Source of the DNA: Bryobacterales bacterium
GTDB lineage: Bacteria; Acidobacteriota; Terriglobia; Bryobacterales; Bryobacteraceae
Length of the DNA stretch: 64,000 nucleotides
Direction of reading: 5' to 3'
Assembly: GCA_003170295.1 (NCBI GenBank)
Contig: PNAJ01000133.1
Location: 28,799-92,798 of the forward strand
Positions 9,467-16,930 of this stretch are shown one piece after another (within the stretch, counting starts at the first letter, position 1; each line of letters opens with the position of its first letter). Position numbers and translations under genes: made by a program. The notes below the pieces were generated by a model, which saw only the letters and a program-made list of their open reading frames with translations, made no database searches and was not told the origin of the DNA.

Positions 9467-12400
9467 ATGAATTTGATCCGCAAGGCAGTGCTTTGTCTTT
9501 CCGCTGCGGTTTTCGCAACAATACCGCTCGCGCACGCTCAGGAAACCTCCGGAACCATCTCGGGAACCGTCATCGATTCCTCCGGTGCGCCGGTCCCAGG
9601 AGCCACGGTTTCCATCACCGCGATCGACCGCAATATCCAGGTCCGCTCGATCAAAACCGATGGCAACGGTATTTACAGTGCGCCCCTGTTGCCCGTCGGC
9701 AAATACTCCATCAGTGTCGAAGCAAAGGGCTTCAAGACGTGGGCGGAGAAGGATATCACGCTGAACGCCGGCGATAGTCTCACCATGAACGCAAAACTCG
9801 AAGTCGGCGACATGAAAGAGACCGTGACTGTCGAAGCCGCTCCAGTCCAGGTGCAGCTCCAGCACGGAGCGGTGCAGTCCTCGACCATCAACGGCACCCA
9901 AATCCGCGAGCTCGCGCTGGTCACCCGCAATTATGAGCAGCTCGTCGCATTGATGCCCGGCGTCAGTTCCAATTCCGTCGACCAGTTGTACGTCGGCGTC
10001 ACGCTTCCTTCCGGCGCGACCGCCACCATTCCGTTCGCCGTCAACGGCTCGCGCAACTCCATGAACGCCTGGCTGGTCGATGGAGCCGACAACGTCGACC
10101 GCGGTTCCAATCTGACGCTGCTGAACACTCCCAGCATCGATGCCATTGCCGAATTCACGGTGCAGCGCAGCGGCTTCTCCGCCGAATCCGGACGCGCCGG
10201 TGGAGCGATGATCCAGGTGGTCACCAAGTCCGGCACCGCCGGATTTCATGGCGACGCCTACGAGTTCGTCCGCAATAGCGACTTCGCCGCCAATAATTTC
10301 TATAACAACGCCACCCTCCAGAACCTCGGCGCGGACGGCAAGGCGCAGGTCGCCCCGCTCCACTATAACGATTTCGGCTGGACTCTCGGCGGTCCGTTGT
10401 TCATCCCGAAGATTTACAACAAGGACAAGAACAAGACGTTCTTCTTCTTTTCCGAAGAATTCCGCCGCGTCGTGACCTACGCCAGCGGGACCGCGACCCT
10501 GCCCGCCACCGGATGGCTCAGCGGAAACTTCGCGACTCCTGTTTGCACCTCCTACACCGGCAGCACTTGTAACTCCTCCACCACCCAGGTCACGAACATC
10601 GACCCCGTGGCCAGGGAGTATATCAAGGACATCTATTCCAAGCTCCTCCTGTCCGCCACCTCCAACACTCTGATTTCGCAATTCCGCAACGTCTATAACT
10701 ACGAGCAGGAGCTCTACAAGATCGACCACGTCTTCTCGCCGAAGCTGGCCGTTTCCGCCCGCTTCCTGCGCGATCAGATCCCGACTACGGAACCGCAAGG
10801 CCTATTCACCGGTTTGCCAGTGCCCGGAGTCGCCAACACGAACACCAATTCCCCCGGCCACCAGTGGACCTTCAAGGGAACTTCCAGCTTCACCCCGACC
10901 CTTCTCAACGAGGTTGGCTATAACTACTCGTACGGCGCGATCATCAGCAATCCCACCGGCTCGATCAATTCGAGTATCTCCAGCGACATCAAGACCACCC
11001 TGCCGTTCGCGGTGACGTTGGGCCAGATTCCAGGCCTCTCCTTCACCGGCGGCACTGGAATCTCCGGCTTCGGCCCCTATCGCGACTACAACCGCAATAA
11101 CAGCCTGTACGACAACTTGACCAAGATCTGGAACAAGCACACCTTCAAGTTCGGCGGGAACTACAACCACTATCAGAAGACCGAAAACGCCGGCGGAGCC
11201 AATGCCGGATCGTTCGCCTTCACCTCAGCTACCTCCACCACGCCCACAGGCACCGGTCTTTTCGCCCAGGCATTTGCGAATTTCCTAACCGGCAACGTCG
11301 CCACGTTCTCGCAGACCTCTCTTGACATCACCCCTGATATCCGCGCCAACCAGTTTGAGTTTTACGCGCAGGATTCCTGGCGTATCCACCCCAACCTCAC
11401 CGTCGATTTAGGCGTGCGCTACACCAATTTCCGCCAGCCCATCGACGCGAAACATGAGATGGACAACTTCGATCCGGCCACCTTCAGCATGTCGGCCGCG
11501 CCCACCCTCACCTCCGGGGGACTCCTCACCACCAACGCGCAAAACTATCTCAACGGAATCATTATCGGCGGCCAGAACTCGCCGTTCGGCCAGAAAGTCT
11601 CGAATCAGGACAACACCAACTTCGCGCCTCGAATCGGCTTCGCGTGGGATCCCTTCGGCAAGCAGCGGACCTCGATTCGCGGAGGCTACGGCATCTTCTA
11701 CGACGCCACCTTATACGGCACCTTCGAGCAGAACATTTTCGCGAATCCTCCCTTCGTCAACGCCGTGAGCATTTCCAATGTCTCGCTCGACAATCCCGCC
11801 GGCGGCGCCATCAATATCAGCAACACTCCGAAGGCGCTCCACGGAACTCCGGTCGATTTCAAGACTCCCTACATGCAGCAATGGAGCCTCCAAATCGATC
11901 ACCAGATCAGCCCCACAACCCTCGTCACCGTCGCCTATGTCGGCACCAAGGGAACGCACCTGCTCGGCATTGTCGATATCAACCAGTTGCCTCCGAACTA
12001 CGCCTATACTTCCGGATTCGCTCCCACCACCACCAACTACACCTCCTCGGCGGCCGAGCTTCCGTTGAACCTGCTGCGTCCCTATCCCGGATATAACGCG
12101 ATTAACGCGCTCGAATCCTGGTTCAATTCGAATTACAACTCGCTGCAAGCCACCGCGCAAAAGCGTTTCCGTGGCGATTCGCAGATCAGCGCGAACTATA
12201 CCTGGTCGCACAATCTCACCGACAACGGCAGTGATCGCTCCAACGCCCCGCAGAGCACCTACTATTTCAACAAGGGCGAGTACGGCCCGGCCAGCTTCGA
12301 TCGCACCCACATCTTCAACCTCAACGCGATCTACATGCTGCCCTTCTACCGCGACCAAAAAGGCTTGGTCGGCAAGACGCTCGGCGGCTGGCAGGCCTCC

Positions 12401-12853
12401 GCCATCGCGCAATATTACACTGGTCTCGCCTATACCGTCACGACGTCCAGTTCCGATCCAGCCGCCGTCGGCCTCATCGGCTCCAGCTCTTCGAGCGGAC
12501 GCCCGGACCTCCTCTGCAACCCCTACTCCGGTTGGACCAGCACCCGCACTTCGTGGTTCAACACCGCCTGCTTCGTGAATCCCGCCGCCGGCCAGCATCA
12601 TTTGGGCAACGAGGGCCGCGGCGTTCTCCGTGGACCCGGTTACGAAGGCTGGAGCATCGCAATCTCGAAAGCCCTGACCTTCGGCGTCGAGCAGCGCTAT
12701 AAATTCACCCTCCGCGGTGAAGCCTCGAACGCCTTCAATCACACGAATCCGAGCACCTTCGGTTCCACGAACAATACCAGCTCGCTATTCGGCACCATCA
12801 CCGGCTACCGCGATCCGCGTATCATTCAGATCAGTGGAAAGTTCTACTTCTAA
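9467..12853 (+). CDS. Oar-like TonB-dependent receptor with carboxypeptidase-regulatory-like domain
   Basis: A 1,128-residue outer-membrane receptor. Residues 1-24 are a signal peptide (cleavage after HAQ). Residues about 26-110 form the carboxypeptidase-regulatory-like beta-sandwich (GTISGTVIDSSGAPVPGATVSIT ... VGKYSISVEAKGF). A plug domain follows (NYEQLVALMPGVSS, NAWLVDGADNVDRGS) and then a long barrel with FFFFSEEFRR, FYAQDSWRIHPNLTVDLGVRY and the terminal strand IIQISGKFYF. This is the Oar-type family greatly expanded in Acidobacteria. It starts 60 bp after the PQQ dehydrogenase with AAGGGGTG as Shine-Dalgarno. Ligand unknown; a carbohydrate or oligopeptide is usual for the family. Confidence 0.93.
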   Translation: MNLIRKAVLCLSAAVFATIPLAHAQETSGTISGTVIDSSGAPVPGATVSITAIDRNIQVRSIKTDGNGIYSAPLLPVGKYSISVEAKGFKTWAEKDITLNAGDSLTMNAKLEVGDMKETVTVEAAPVQVQLQHGAVQSSTINGTQIRELALVTRNYEQLVALMPGVSSNSVDQLYVGVTLPSGATATIPFAVNGSRNSMNAWLVDGADNVDRGSNLTLLNTPSIDAIAEFTVQRSGFSAESGRAGGAMIQVVTKSGTAGFHGDAYEFVRNSDFAANNFYNNATLQNLGADGKAQVAPLHYNDFGWTLGGPLFIPKIYNKDKNKTFFFFSEEFRRVVTYASGTATLPATGWLSGNFATPVCTSYTGSTCNSSTTQVTNIDPVAREYIKDIYSKLLLSATSNTLISQFRNVYNYEQELYKIDHVFSPKLAVSARFLRDQIPTTEPQGLFTGLPVPGVANTNTNSPGHQWTFKGTSSFTPTLLNEVGYNYSYGAIISNPTGSINSSISSDIKTTLPFAVTLGQIPGLSFTGGTGISGFGPYRDYNRNNSLYDNLTKIWNKHTFKFGGNYNHYQKTENAGGANAGSFAFTSATSTTPTGTGLFAQAFANFLTGNVATFSQTSLDITPDIRANQFEFYAQDSWRIHPNLTVDLGVRYTNFRQPIDAKHEMDNFDPATFSMSAAPTLTSGGLLTTNAQNYLNGIIIGGQNSPFGQKVSNQDNTNFAPRIGFAWDPFGKQRTSIRGGYGIFYDATLYGTFEQNIFANPPFVNAVSISNVSLDNPAGGAINISNTPKALHGTPVDFKTPYMQQWSLQIDHQISPTTLVTVAYVGTKGTHLLGIVDINQLPPNYAYTSGFAPTTTNYTSSAAELPLNLLRPYPGYNAINALESWFNSNYNSLQATAQKRFRGDSQISANYTWSHNLTDNGSDRSNAPQSTYYFNKGEYGPASFDRTHIFNLNAIYMLPFYRDQKGLVGKTLGGWQASAIAQYYTGLAYTVTTSSSDPAAVGLIGSSSSSGRPDLLCNPYSGWTSTRTSWFNTACFVNPAAGQHHLGNEGRGVLRGPGYEGWSIAISKALTFGVEQRYKFTLRGEASNAFNHTNPSTFGSTNNTSSLFGTITGYRDPRIIQISGKFYF

Positions 12854-12882
12854 AGCGCCGGACGCTGAATACTCCGAAAAAC

Positions 12883-12972
12883 GGGGACAGACCACTCTGT
12901 CCCAAGGCGCGTACAATTCCGCGCAAGAGCAGTCTCAGTCACCGCGCCGCGTGGACAGAGCGGTCTGTCCCC
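12883..12972. repeat. REP-type inverted pair, copy 1
   Basis: Two head-to-head palindromes about 90 bp end to end. Unit A has arms GGGACAGA (12884-12891) and TCTGTCCC (12896-12903) around CCAC and is followed by AAGGCGC. Unit B, inverted, has arms GGACAGA (12953-12959) and TCTGTCC (12964-12970) around GCGG. Both are edged by an A-rich run beside GGGGACAG. A second copy with the same two unit types but the opposite overall orientation lies at 22393-22480. This is the architecture of bacterial interspersed mosaic elements, often mobilised by a REP-associated tyrosine transposase; none is in this window. Confidence 0.85.
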
Positions 12973-13037
12973 GCTTTTCGCCTCGTCCACATACTCGATG
13001 GACGGCATGTGCCGCGCTCGTCATCCCGTTGGGGTGC

Positions 13038-13871
13038 ATGATGTCGAGCGCGCAAAACTTCACGGATATAAGAGTCGAAAAAATAGCCACGGGCCTTCAG
13101 TTCACCGAAGGCCCCGCGTGGTCGAAAGAAGGCTTTCTCCTCTTCAGCGATTGCATTTCCAATAAGCTCCATAAATTCGTTCCCGGCGTAGGCGGATCTG
13201 ACTACGCAGAAATCCCCGGTGGACCCAACGGCAACACCTACGACGCGCAAGGCCGTCTCTACACCTGCGAATTCCACTCTCGCCGCGTAACGAGAACCTC
13301 GAAAAAAGGCGTAGTCGAAATCCTCGCCTCCAAGTTCGAAGGCAAGCGCCTTAACGCCCCCAACGATATCGTAGTCCGCCGCGACGGCCACATTTACTTC
13401 ACCGACCCCGCCTTCGGCGATCAGCAGGATCATCGCGAACTCGATTTCTTCGGCGTCTTTCACATCACTCCGAAGGGCGACCTCGAAGCCATCGCGAAAT
13501 GGAAGACGCGTCCCAACGGCATCACGCTTTCTCCGAGTGGAAAAGTGCTCTACGTAGCCGATTCCGACGCCCGCCTGATCCGAGCCTACGATCTCGATAA
13601 AGCAGGCGCTGCCTCAAATGAGCGAGTCGCAATCGAAAAAATCCCCGGCGTCCCCGACGGCATCCGAACTGACGAAAAAGGCAATCTCTACGTAGCCGCA
13701 AAATTCGTCTACGCCTACTCCGAAGACGCGAAGTTAATCGGAACCATAGAACTAGGCGAGACCCCCTCAAATCTAACCTTCGGCGACGCCGATCTGGAAT
13801 CTCTTTTCATAACCGCCCGCACCGTGGTATACCGCGTCAGACTAGGCGTCAAAGGAGCGTTGCAGTATTAG
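13038..13871 (+). CDS. SMP-30/gluconolactonase-family protein
   Basis: A 277-residue six-bladed propeller. Diagnostic blocks: EGPAWSKEGFLLFSDC near residues 19-35 (metal-ligand Glu), RLNAPNDIVVRRDGHIYFTDPAFG (conserved Asn-Asp and Phe-Thr-Asp), RPNGITLSPSGKVLYVADSD, and VPDGIRTDEKGNLYVA (Asp-Gly, catalytic region). These enzymes hydrolyse sugar lactones in a metal-dependent way. The start is uncertain: ATG 13038 gives MMSSAQNF, but the residues just upstream in the same frame (WTACAALVIPLGCMMSSAQ) look like a signal-peptide core whose only upstream start candidates are TTG 13029 or a GTG at 12951 inside the repeat. The native start may have been lost when the repeat landed. Confidence 0.83.
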   Translation: MMSSAQNFTDIRVEKIATGLQFTEGPAWSKEGFLLFSDCISNKLHKFVPGVGGSDYAEIPGGPNGNTYDAQGRLYTCEFHSRRVTRTSKKGVVEILASKFEGKRLNAPNDIVVRRDGHIYFTDPAFGDQQDHRELDFFGVFHITPKGDLEAIAKWKTRPNGITLSPSGKVLYVADSDARLIRAYDLDKAGAASNERVAIEKIPGVPDGIRTDEKGNLYVAAKFVYAYSEDAKLIGTIELGETPSNLTFGDADLESLFITARTVVYRVRLGVKGALQY

Positions 13872-13892
13872 CGGTGCTAACATAACGGCAGA

Positions 13893-14168
13893 ATGGATCC
13901 AGCCCTTCGTCAACTCGTTCGGGTGTGTGTCTGGATCGTTCTTGCCGTCTGCTTCCTGCTGGATGTTGGCCTTGGGGACGCCGCAATCTCTGGAGGGGAT
14001 GTGCTCCACGCAGATGATCGCGGATTCGTAGTGCTCGGCGGTGATTCGCATCTTTGGCTGCCCATCATCGGATTTCTAATTCTCCAAGGCATCTTGATCT
14101 TCTTCCAAATCAGGCTCCGCGAGCCTAAACCAACGCAGACATCCATTCTAGGTTTATCCCAAACCTGA
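13893..14168 (+). CDS. Small predicted membrane protein, unknown function
   Basis: A 91-residue frame starting at ATG 13893, 21 bp after the lactonase stop. Two hydrophobic helices are predicted at about residues 8-27 (VRVCVWIVLAVCFLLDVGLG) and 53-72 (LWLPIIGFLILQGILIFFQI), joined by a polar stretch rich in Asp and Gly, with a short basic tail (RLREPKPT). No family recognised and no clear Shine-Dalgarno site. The regular two-helix pattern and charge bias suggest a real hairpin membrane protein, but a chance frame cannot be excluded. Confidence 0.5.
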   Translation: MDPALRQLVRVCVWIVLAVCFLLDVGLGDAAISGGDVLHADDRGFVVLGGDSHLWLPIIGFLILQGILIFFQIRLREPKPTQTSILGLSQT

Positions 14169-14172
14169 TTCC

Positions 14173-14216
14173 GGGTGGCGCGAGCTTCAGCTTGCAGCGT
14201 CGGCTTCAGCCGGCGT
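14173..14216. repeat. Short palindromic intergenic repeat (GCTTCAGC type)
   Basis: Two adjacent mini-hairpins with a TC loop, GAGCT-TC-AGCTT and CGGCT-TC-AGCCG, preceded by GGTGGCG. Related units appear at 15390-15405 and 16672-16700. They lie only in intergenic or disrupted regions, as REP sequences do. Confidence 0.6.
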
Positions 14217-14264
14217 CTTCCTCTTGGCCGCGCCGCCTTCACGCTGCGCGTATAATCAATCCGC

Positions 14265-14849
14265 ATGACCCCCGCCGCGATTGGTCTCCGAGTCCACTCG
14301 GGCTGGGCCGCGCTCGTAGTCGTCGCCGGGTCGCCGCGCAGCCCCTCCGTGCTCGATCGCAGGCGGATAGAGATCGCCGATCGCGCGATTCCAGGCTCGG
14401 TGCAACCGTATCACGCCGCCAGGGAGCTGGGATTGAACAAGGCCGAGAGCTTTCTCAAGCGCTGCGCGGATTCGTCCTGCTCGCTGGCAAGGGCCGCTCT
14501 AGAAAAGGCGATCGACGACTTAAGCGCATCGCACCAAGTCATCGGTTGTGGCCTCCTCCTTGGCTCCGGACGTCCCATGACGACGCTAGAAGCCACGCTC
14601 GGCTCTCACCCGGCGATTCACACCGCGGAGGGCGAATTCTTCCGCGAAGCTCTAATCCAGGCCACCCGGGAATGTGGCTTGTCTTCGAAAGGAGTGCGGG
14701 AAAAAGAACTCTACAAAGTTGCCGCAGCCAGGTTCGGCCTGCCTTCAGGCGATCTCGAACACCGAATGGACGACCTTGGCAAAACCCTCGGTCCGCCCTG
14801 GACTCAGGACCAGAAGTGCGCGGCGCTCGCTGGATGGCTGGCAATGTAA
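14265..14849 (+). CDS. Hypothetical protein
   Basis: A 194-residue soluble protein with no signal peptide or membrane helix. The N-terminus (AAIGLRVHSGWAALVVVAG) looks like two beta strands, followed by a basic patch (DRRRIEIADR) and a mainly helical C-terminal half with an AEGEFFREAL helix. I do not recognise a characterised family. Its stop (14847-14849) is immediately followed by the Nudix start at 14851, so the two are likely cotranscribed. Codon use and length support a real gene. Confidence 0.7.
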   Translation: MTPAAIGLRVHSGWAALVVVAGSPRSPSVLDRRRIEIADRAIPGSVQPYHAARELGLNKAESFLKRCADSSCSLARAALEKAIDDLSASHQVIGCGLLLGSGRPMTTLEATLGSHPAIHTAEGEFFREALIQATRECGLSSKGVREKELYKVAAARFGLPSGDLEHRMDDLGKTLGPPWTQDQKCAALAGWLAM

Positions 14850-14850
14850 C

Positions 14851-15282
14851 ATGCCCCGCCGCTACCCCAAACATCCGCTCCCCGGCGTCGGCGCGCTGAT
14901 CCTCCGCCGCAACTCGATCCTGCTCGTCCAGCGCGCTCGCGATCCTTTAAAAGGATACTGGTCTCTCCCCGGAGGCCTGATCGAACCCGGCGAAAAAATA
15001 GCAGACGCCCTGACACGCGAGGTCCGGGAAGAAACCGGCTTGATCGTCCGCCCCAAAAAACTATTCGAAATCTTCGAGCGCATCATCCTCGACGTCGAAG
15101 GCCGCGCCGAATATCACTACATCCTTCACGACTACCTATGTCGAGTCGTGGGAGGCGAGCTCCTCGCCGGAGACGACGCCGCCCGCGTAGCCTGGGTCCC
15201 GCGCGCAAAACTTAAAGACCTCCAGCTAACCGAAGGCACCCTAGCCGTAATCGAAAGAGCCCTCCGACCTGTGCGCATCTAG
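14851..15282 (+). CDS. NUDIX hydrolase
   Basis: A 143-residue Nudix-fold pyrophosphohydrolase. The complete Nudix box GX5EX7REUXEEXGU runs from Gly42 to about residue 64 (GLIEPGEKIADALTREVREE...), with Glu57, Glu60 and Glu61 as metal ligands. Preceding strands (GVGALILRRNSILLVQRARDP, GYWSLPGG) are those of the ADP-ribose pyrophosphatase/MutT-like group. ATG 14851 is chosen because a basic N-terminus (MPRRYPKHPLPG) directly precedes the first strand; the longer frame from 14674 lies inside the upstream gene. Substrate is not predictable: nucleoside diphosphate derivatives such as ADP-ribose or oxidised dNTPs are possible. Confidence 0.92.
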   Translation: MPRRYPKHPLPGVGALILRRNSILLVQRARDPLKGYWSLPGGLIEPGEKIADALTREVREETGLIVRPKKLFEIFERIILDVEGRAEYHYILHDYLCRVVGGELLAGDDAARVAWVPRAKLKDLQLTEGTLAVIERALRPVRI

Positions 15283-15389
15283 CCCTCGTGCGCTTTCGCC
15301 TCAGTCTGTGCTCCAGATTCACACGTTCACCCGGAGCCCTCTCGCGGTGCAATTGCCGGCAAGGCCTGTGGGCTTGTGGCTTTGTGGCG

Positions 15390-15405
15390 CACGCCTCCAG
15401 GCGTG
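15390..15405. repeat. Short palindrome CACGCCT-CC-AGGCGTG
   Basis: Perfect 7-bp arms around a CC loop, preceded by TTGTGGCG, in the 170-bp gap before the broken barrel gene. Same GGCG-flanked palindrome style as 14173-14216 and 16672-16700. Confidence 0.6.
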
Positions 15406-15452
15406 CCGCGTCGAAAGTCGTGTCGACGTAGTGGAGTTCGGCTTGCTAACGT

Positions 15453-16567
15453 ATGCGACCCATGATGCACAATCTTATTTTTTCAATAATCATTGTTATT
15501 TCTGTCTCAAAAATGTGTGGACAGAATTTGTCGATCGGAGTGGTCGGCGGCGCCAGCCCCACCTCGGATTTTCAAAACCAAACTCTGGGAGGCGACTTTC
15601 CTTTCATCGACTATTCGACTCCGAAGCGCTATGTAATAGGGGCGATGCTGGAGTATCGGCTCACTTCACAAATCTCCATGGAAGCCGACGGATTGTTTCA
15701 CCCGCCGCGGTGATCACGTGGGAATTTCCGGTGCTCGCGAAATACAGGTTTGCCGTCGCCGTCGCAAGGCCATTTTTAGAAGCCGGTCCGTCGCTTCGAA
15801 CCACCGGAAATCTCAATTCCGCGAATCCTTCGCATTATGGATTCACGGGAGGAGTGGGGATCGAAACCCACTGGAAAAACGTGAATATCGCGCCCGTGAT
15901 TCGCTATACGCGGTGGGCGCCAGAGAGCCATGTTGCGGATGTGAAGGCCGTCGCTAATCAGCTCGAGCTGCTGGTCGGGTTCAGCGGTACGCAGGATTCG
16001 AACCTGCATCCGTTGGGCGGGCGAGTCTCGCTGGGGGCCATCGCGGGTCTGACATTGTCCGGAATCTTTCGTTCGCGAACCAATCGGTTCGTTGTGAACG
16101 ATGCCGTGATCGATACTTTCTCCGGCTCTGGGACGAGAAGTTATCTTCCGGGCGCAATGATTGAGCTTCAACTGCCCGGGCGGTTCTCCGTGGAAGGAGA
16201 CGTGATTTATGAACCGCTGAAATCGATTTCCCGGACGGTCGTCGTGGGAACGCCGGCTCCAGGTTTTTTGCCCGGCTCGTCAGAGTACGCCTCGCCGGAA
16301 TGGAAATTTCCGGTGCTGGCGAAATATCGCTTTCACCGCGAACGTCTGAAGCCTCTAATCGAATTGGGGCCGTCGTTCCGTTTGCCGGAAGGTCAATCGG
16401 GGTTTTCGCACTATGGGGCGACCGCTGGATTCGGATTCGAGCCTCGCATGCGCAAGCTGAAGATCGCCCCGGTACTCCGGTACACCCGTTGGGGTCCGGA
16501 AAAACTCCCGGAGTTTGCGTATGAAATTCGCAACCAGTTGGAATTCCTGACCGCCTTCTCGTTCTAA
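15453..16567 (+). pseudogene. Tandem-duplicated outer-membrane barrel gene, first copy frameshifted
   Basis: ATG 15453 opens a signal peptide (MRPMMHNLIFSIIIVISVSKMCGQ) and the first strands of a barrel (LSIGVVGGASPTSDF ... ISMEADGLFHP), which stops at 15713. The frame used from about 15716 continues as the missing part (WEFPVLAKYRF ... APVIRYTRWAPESHVADVKAVANQLELLVGFS) and then a second, diverged copy (VSLGAIAGLTLSGIF ... FSVEGDVIYEP ... WKFPVLAKYRF ... APVLRYTRWGPEKLPEFAYEIRNQLEFLTAFSF). Aligning the copies shows copy 1 lacks about 23 codons between MEADGLFHP and EFPVLAKYRF with a frame change. Copy 2 lacks a signal peptide. Best read as a small barrel protein duplicated and then broken by deletion; function unknown. 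Confidence 0.72.
15986..16014 (-). other. tRNA T-arm-like fragment at the barrel duplication junction
   Basis: Read on the minus strand, GCAGG-TTCGAAT-CCTGC (16006-15990) is a perfect tRNA T stem and loop, followed by seven bases that could be an acceptor 3' strand. No matching 5' acceptor, D-arm or anticodon stem exists in the expected 75 bases, so it is not a tRNA gene. It falls exactly where copy 1 of the broken barrel gene passes into copy 2. Confidence 0.45.
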
Positions 16568-16594
16568 GCGCGCGATACTTGATGTTGTAGACCG

Positions 16595-16625
16595 CATGCA
16601 AGCCGATACCGTTCTAGAATTCGAA
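16595..16625 (+). repeat. Upstream copy of the mutS2 start region (direct repeat 1)
   Basis: This 31-bp stretch is identical to 16900-16930, the mutS2 start; after one mismatch four more bases match. It encodes the first ten residues MQADTVLEFE and then diverges into a frame without MutS2 similarity. The offset between copies is 305 bp. Confidence 0.9.
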
Positions 16626-16671
16626 ACCCTCTCGCCAAGCCCCGCAGAACGCTGTGCCCCGATGTGTCTTG

Positions 16672-16700
16672 GGTGGCACATGCTTAGGCCTGTGTGGCGC
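16672..16700. repeat. Short imperfect palindromic repeat in the mutS2 leader
   Basis: GGTGGCACATGCTTAGGCCT followed by GTGTGGCGC: imperfect palindrome of the same style as 14173-14216 and 15390-15405, inside the 305-bp block between the two mutS2 starts. Confidence 0.45.
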
Positions 16701-16740
16701 GCGCACCCTCGAAAACACTCCCTCGCTCGCGTCTTGTGGG

Positions 16741-16758
16741 GCCGCCAATTCTGGCGGC
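16741..16758. repeat. Perfect hairpin GCCGCCA-ATTC-TGGCGGC
   Basis: Seven-bp arms with a four-base loop, followed at once by CCGTCCTTGGGCGGCCC that can extend a larger structure. The 333 bp between the barrel pseudogene and mutS2 (16568-16900) holds no credible gene: only the duplicated mutS2 start, this hairpin and the palindrome at 16672. Confidence 0.6.
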
Positions 16759-16899
16759 AGCCGTCCTTGGGCGGCCCTTCTGGCGTTGCCCATCCGCTGG
16801 GGAGGGAAACACTCGTGCGTGCCACGCCGCACGATCGTTCATGCAATGCTCTCCCGAGCCGCGACCGGAGGAAGCGGTGCTCCACCCGCCGGCAACTAA

Positions 16900-16930
16900 C
16901 ATGCAAGCCGATACCGTTCTAGAATTCGAA
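16900..16930 (+). repeat. Direct repeat 2, functional mutS2 start
   Basis: Second copy of the 31-bp repeat found at 16595-16625. Here it continues into the intact MutS2 reading frame. Confidence 0.9.

Noticed and set aside
9452..10798. 448-codon open frame antisense to the Oar-like receptor
   Set aside because: Val/Gly/Asp-rich repetitive composition and complete overlap with a well-supported receptor gene.
11711..12742. 343-codon antisense frame in the same receptor gene
   Set aside because: Same reason: no recognisable domain, and the receptor frame carries conserved barrel strands throughout.
15984..16060. Possible minus-strand tRNA gene
   Set aside because: Only the T-arm is present; no 5' acceptor strand, D-arm or anticodon stem can be folded in the expected distance, and the region is read as part of the barrel pseudogene.
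16596..16922. 108-codon frame starting at the first copy of the mutS2 start
   Set aside because: Only the first ten codons match MutS2; the remainder is repeat-derived and has no domain. Treated as duplication debris.
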